Positions 7,966 to 10,298 of a stretch of DNA of 10,298 nt are shown here, in pieces. How positions within the stretch are numbered: position 1 is the first letter of the stretch; every line of letters starts with the position of its first letter. A program made the position numbers and the translations under genes. Below the pieces are notes generated by a model. That model saw nothing but the letters and a program-made list of their open reading frames with translations. It was not told the DNA's origin and made no database searches. Origin of the DNA: Paracoccaceae bacterium (GTDB lineage: Bacteria; Pseudomonadota; Alphaproteobacteria; Rhodobacterales; Rhodobacteraceae); NCBI GenBank assembly GCA_003512825.1, contig DOOI01000151.1:1-10298 (forward strand), in the 5' to 3' direction.

Positions 7966-8946
7966 TTAATGCGCGCGCAAATTCTTGGCAGAACGCTTAA
8001 TATCAGCGTATTGACCAGACGCACGGAACCGCCACAGATAAGTCGGCAAGATCGCCTGCATGGAAGACGGCACAATCCCCAGATCCGCAAATCCCTTGGT
8101 GCCCTCAGTCACTATATTGTCTCGCGTCAGCGACCGCACCTGATCAGGCGTAATTTGGGCTGGCACAAGGCCAAGAGACATCCGCGCAACCAGATCAGAC
8201 ATGCCGGCGACCAGACGCGCGATTGGAAATGGCAAATTGAGTATCAAGCGCCGACGCTCAATCACCGTTAGCATTTGCTTCATGAGCGCGCCAAAACTCG
8301 CAACATCCGGACCACCCAATTCAAACACGCCCGTTGCTGCACCCTCAACACCCGCAACGGCCGCCTGCGCCACGTCATCCACATGCACAGGCTGAAACCG
8401 AGTTTCTGCCCCCACCACCGGGATCATTGGCGAAAGGCTTGCCATGGAAGCAAAGCGATTAAAGAACTGGTCCTCAGTTCCAAAAATCACCGAAGGCCGC
8501 AAGATCATTGCATTCGGCATCGCTGCAAGGACGGCGGCTTCGCCCGCGGCTTTAGACCGGGCATAAATGCTTTGACTCGAGGCATCTGCGCCAATGGCTG
8601 AAAGGTGCACCATCCGCGCCACGTTTTCTTCTGCCGCGATCCGCGCGATACGCCCGGCACCTTGGGCCTGAACAGCGTCAAAGTTATTCTTGCCACGCGC
8701 ATCAAAGGTGCCCACGCAATTGACCACAGCGGCGGCACCCGCCATCGCTGCGCGAACGCTCGCATCATCACGGATATTGCAGAGCACTGGCTCGACCTGT
8801 CCCGGCGCACCATAAGTCTTCACGAAAATTGCTTCATTCGGGCGACGCACAGCAACCCGCACACGCCAGCCCTTTGCGGCAAGCCTGCGAGCGATATAGC
8901 GCCCTACAAAGCCAGATCCGCCGTAGATGGTCACCAAATTCGCCAT
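7966..8946 (-). CDS. NDUFA9-like atypical SDR, NAD(P)-binding protein
   Basis: This 326-residue protein has an N-terminal Rossmann motif GGSGFVG (residues 9-15) and Arg34-Arg35 at the end of the second strand, which suggests NADPH preference. A possible SDR triad is S116, Y128 and K132 (YARSK). The overall pattern matches the atypical SDR group that includes NDUFA9, an accessory subunit of mitochondrial complex I; bacterial relatives carry that name. Whether it binds complex I in this organism is not shown by the sequence, and other SDR epimerase or reductase roles are possible. The start at 8946 is fixed by TAGGAG 7 nt upstream and by the Rossmann motif falling at the very N-terminus. An in-frame ATG at 9003 would add 19 unrelated residues. 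It is the first gene of the minus-strand series, divergent from the tRNA, and ends 3 nt before uppP. Confidence 0.9.
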   Translation of the reverse strand: MANLVTIYGGSGFVGRYIARRLAAKGWRVRVAVRRPNEAIFVKTYGAPGQVEPVLCNIRDDASVRAAMAGAAAVVNCVGTFDARGKNNFDAVQAQGAGRIARIAAEENVARMVHLSAIGADASSQSIYARSKAAGEAAVLAAMPNAMILRPSVIFGTEDQFFNRFASMASLSPMIPVVGAETRFQPVHVDDVAQAAVAGVEGAATGVFELGGPDVASFGALMKQMLTVIERRRLILNLPFPIARLVAGMSDLVARMSLGLVPAQITPDQVRSLTRDNIVTEGTKGFADLGIVPSSMQAILPTYLWRFRASGQYADIKRSAKNLRAH

Positions 8947-8953
8947 GGCTCGA

Positions 8954-8959
8954 CTCCTA
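8954..8959 (-). promoter_or_regulatory. Shine-Dalgarno site of the NDUFA9-like gene
   Basis: The minus strand reads TAGGAG with a 7-nt spacer to the ATG at 8946. This strong site decides the start in favour of 8946 over the in-frame ATG at 9003. Confidence 0.85.
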
Positions 8960-9050
8960 CTTAATGTTGCAATGTTCCTAGCCCTCTCAGGCGGTGCGAG
9001 CAAGCCGCTACACCACCATAATCAAGGCCAAATCGCCGCAAGAATCGGCG

Positions 9051-9077
9051 TTGACACTCTATTGGCCCCACTATACA
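9051..9077 (+). promoter_or_regulatory. Probable promoter of tRNA-Leu
   Basis: TTGACA (9051-9056) is a perfect -35 match. TATACA at 9072-9077 is a fair -10 with a rather short 15-nt spacer. A start near 9084 would leave a leader of about 16 nt before the tRNA at 9100, normal for a single tRNA gene. The short spacer is the main weakness. Confidence 0.65.
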
Positions 9078-9099
9078 CGCCCTTCTCACCAGCACCTGT

Positions 9100-9184
9100 G
9101 CCCAGGTGGCGGAATGGTAGACGCGCTAGTTTCAGGTACTAGTGTCCAAAAGACGTGGAGGTTCGAGTCCTCTCCTGGGCACCA
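9100..9184 (+). tRNA. tRNA-Leu (anticodon CAG)
   Basis: A complete class II tRNA of 85 nt includes an encoded CCA. The acceptor stem GCCCAGG (9100-9106) pairs fully with CCTGGGC (9174-9180), followed by ACCA. The anticodon arm is CTAGT / TTCAGGT / ACTAG, giving anticodon CAG, which reads CUG. A long variable arm follows, as expected for leucine. The T arm is GGAGG / TTCGAGT / CCTCT with one G-U pair. An integrase gene starts 173 bp downstream in the same direction, so the 3' end of this tRNA is the likely attachment site of an integrated element; the gene itself is intact. Confidence 0.97.
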
Positions 9185-9218
9185 AATTCCCCCCGATAAG
9201 TTGAAGATTTCGTTGCGA

Positions 9219-9236
9219 AACAGGGGTTTCCCTGTT
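9219..9236 (+). other. Small perfect hairpin downstream of tRNA-Leu
   Basis: AACAGGG (9219-9225) and CCCTGTT (9230-9236) form a perfect 7-bp stem with a GTTT loop, 34 bp after the tRNA. It could help end the tRNA transcript, but no T-run follows, or it could be a recombinase arm site. Confidence 0.45.
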
Positions 9237-9241
9237 GGCTG

Positions 9242-9270
9242 GGACCATTTTCGGGACCGCTTTTAGGACC
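9242..9270 (+). repeat. Three GGACC direct repeats at 12-bp period
   Basis: GGACC occurs at 9242-9246, 9254-9258 and 9266-9270, exactly 12 bp apart each time. The first two are extended to GGGACC. Regular short direct repeats beside an integrase gene are a common form of arm-type binding site, so this is a candidate site for the recombinase or its helper protein. The function is inferred from place and pattern only. Confidence 0.55.
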
Positions 9271-9357
9271 ACTTGGTCACATTCTGGGCACGGAACGTCA
9301 GGTTCTGGCGGGCTGATTTTGCTTGATCTGGTGAGGCTCGGCGGAACAGGTTCTGCC

Positions 9358-10298
9358 ATGGATGCCCCGATGCCCAAACTTCCCCGTTACATGTTCCGGC
9401 GCGCGAATGGCAGCTTCCGGTACAAAAGGAACGTGCCGAAAGATCTGCGGGCGTTGATCCGGAAAGAGACCGTGTATCGGCAATTGGGCAATACGTACCA
9501 GGATGCCATGGCGGCCTACCCGCTGATCCACAAGGAGATCGAGACGCTGTTCGAGCAGGAGCGGTGGGCGACGGATGCGGACCGGGCAAAGGCTCTGGTG
9601 AGAGAGCGCTTGGGGCCGACGTATGCTGCAATGTTCGAGGAGGGGGTCGTTGATCCGGAGTGGGACGTCTTTGATGACTTCCAGGACTTAGCGGCGTCGA
9701 TGCGGCGGAAGGTTCCGAAGGGGGTCTACCGCCAGATCAAGAGCGCAAGCGTCACTGAGGCCCCGATGACGCTGCTGCGAGCGCTCGAGGAGTATGCCCG
9801 CTATAAGGCCGAGGATGGCAAAGACGGTGCGGCCCTCGAGACGCGGCTGGATCGGATCAAGAAGGATCTGATCCTCTGTCTTGGACAGACGCGCGTTCGA
9901 GAGACCAAGCTCGAATCACTGACACGGGCGGATGCAAACCGGTACCGAGACCTTTTGCTGGCCAGGATGTCGCCGAACTCGGTGCAGCGGAACATTGGGG
10001 TGGTGAAAGCGGCTCTGAACTTCATCATCGTCGAGCATGATCTGGATATGCGCAACGTGTTTCAGGGCATGAAGATCAAGGGGGCTGGGGCGAGCAAGAC
10101 GGATCGCTTGCCGATCACGGAGACCCAGCTGGCCTCTCTCTGGCCCGCGTTCGAAAGCAACCCACCTGCGCTGACGCTCCTCACTGTCTTGGCTGATACG
10201 GGGGCCCGACTGGCTGAGATCACGGGGCTGATGGTCCAGGACGTCGATGTCCAGAATGCCGTTCTGCATATCCAACCTGGACTGCCCCCATCGAGTGG
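9358..10298 (+). CDS. Tyrosine recombinase / phage-type integrase, partial (3' end missing)
   Basis: The frame is open from ATG 9358 to the window end (313 codons, no stop). The N-terminus (LPRYMFRRANGSFRYKRNVP) resembles the DUF6538 domain found ahead of many alphaproteobacterial integrases. A helical core-binding domain follows at about 137-235. The catalytic domain starts at about 250, with the first catalytic Arg at R284 in DTGARLAEITGL. The remaining catalytic residues and the Tyr would lie beyond the window. The start has a weak AGG 7 nt upstream; the in-frame ATG at 9370 is an alternative. It reads away from tRNA-Leu, which suggests it drives integration of an element at that tRNA. From codon 307 (10278) the sequence stops looking like an integrase and becomes the reverse complement of the window start, so the last few residues (GLPPSS) are doubtful. 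Confidence 0.9.
   Translation, partial: MDAPMPKLPRYMFRRANGSFRYKRNVPKDLRALIRKETVYRQLGNTYQDAMAAYPLIHKEIETLFEQERWATDADRAKALVRERLGPTYAAMFEEGVVDPEWDVFDDFQDLAASMRRKVPKGVYRQIKSASVTEAPMTLLRALEEYARYKAEDGKDGAALETRLDRIKKDLILCLGQTRVRETKLESLTRADANRYRDLLLARMSPNSVQRNIGVVKAALNFIIVEHDLDMRNVFQGMKIKGAGASKTDRLPITETQLASLWPAFESNPPALTLLTVLADTGARLAEITGLMVQDVDVQNAVLHIQPGLPPSS
10278..10298 (-). repeat. Right copy of 21-bp inverted match to window start
   Basis: The last 21 bases are the exact reverse complement of positions 3-23. The match begins inside the integrase frame at codon 307 and continues to the window edge, so its true length is unknown. It is most simply a fold-back or chimeric junction; a real inverted repeat or inversion breakpoint is the alternative. 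Confidence 0.9.

Larger units (their letters stand above)
9185..9357 (+). other. Non-coding stretch between tRNA-Leu and integrase
   Basis: These 173 bp hold no convincing gene. Its contents are a 7-bp-stem hairpin (9219-9236), three GGACC copies at a 12-bp period (9242-9270), and a 9-bp direct repeat CAGGTTCTG at 9299-9307 and 9347-9355. The place between a tRNA and an outward-reading integrase is where core and arm recombinase sites usually lie, and the integrase promoter should also be here. No clear -35/-10 pair was found. Confidence 0.5.

Noticed and set aside
7498..8271. Plus-strand open frame of 257 codons opposite uppP and the NDUFA9-like gene
   Set aside because: It spans the junction of two well-supported minus-strand genes. 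The product is Arg/Gln/Lys-rich and without motifs.
8947..9050. Promoter for the minus-strand operon in the gap upstream of the NDUFA9-like gene
   Set aside because: The best pair found (TTGCTC, 17 nt, TAGGAA) matches only three of six bases in each box. A promoter is expected here but cannot be placed.
9263..9631. Minus-strand open frame opposite the integrase start
   Set aside because: It overlaps the better-supported integrase on the other strand, is rich in Pro, Ser and Ala, and has no recognisable motif.

Overview
The window looks like chromosome from a marine-type alphaproteobacterium of the Rhodobacteraceae (Roseobacter group). This rests on my recognition of the protein sequences (GltB, GltD, UppP, an NDUFA9-like SDR, and a DUF6538-type integrase), the moderately high GC, and the gene order. 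I ran no database search, so the family-level placement is an inference.

Layout. (1) Positions 1-393 hold a small plus-strand gene for a membrane-anchored protein of unknown function. It converges on gltB across a perfect 12-bp-stem bidirectional terminator (422-449). (2) Positions 472-8946 hold five genes, all on the minus strand. In transcription order they are an NDUFA9-like SDR protein, uppP (undecaprenyl-diphosphate phosphatase), gltD (glutamate synthase small subunit), a small GFA-family zinc protein, and gltB (glutamate synthase large subunit). The SDR gene and uppP are 3 nt apart. gltD follows after a 161-bp AT-rich gap that probably carries its own promoter. The GFA gene and gltB are 2 nt apart. 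(3) Positions 9051-9184 hold a promoter and an intact tRNA-Leu (anticodon CAG) on the plus strand, divergent from the operon. (4) Positions 9185-10298 hold a short non-coding stretch with small repeats, then a tyrosine recombinase gene that runs off the window. A tRNA gene followed at once by an integrase is the classic edge of an integrated element, most of which would lie beyond the right end.

How the genes work together. GltB and GltD form NADPH-dependent glutamate synthase, the second half of the GS-GOGAT route of ammonium assimilation. UppP recycles the lipid carrier for cell-wall synthesis. The NDUFA9-like protein is an NAD(P)-binding SDR related to a complex I accessory subunit. Most of the window is ordinary housekeeping sequence, and I see no new multi-gene system in it.

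The most unusual feature is at the very ends. The last 21 bases of the window are an exact reverse complement of positions 3-23, and the integrase reading frame stops looking like an integrase where that match begins. This is either a fold-back or chimeric junction made during amplification or assembly, or a real inverted repeat. The extreme right end should be treated with caution until that is settled.
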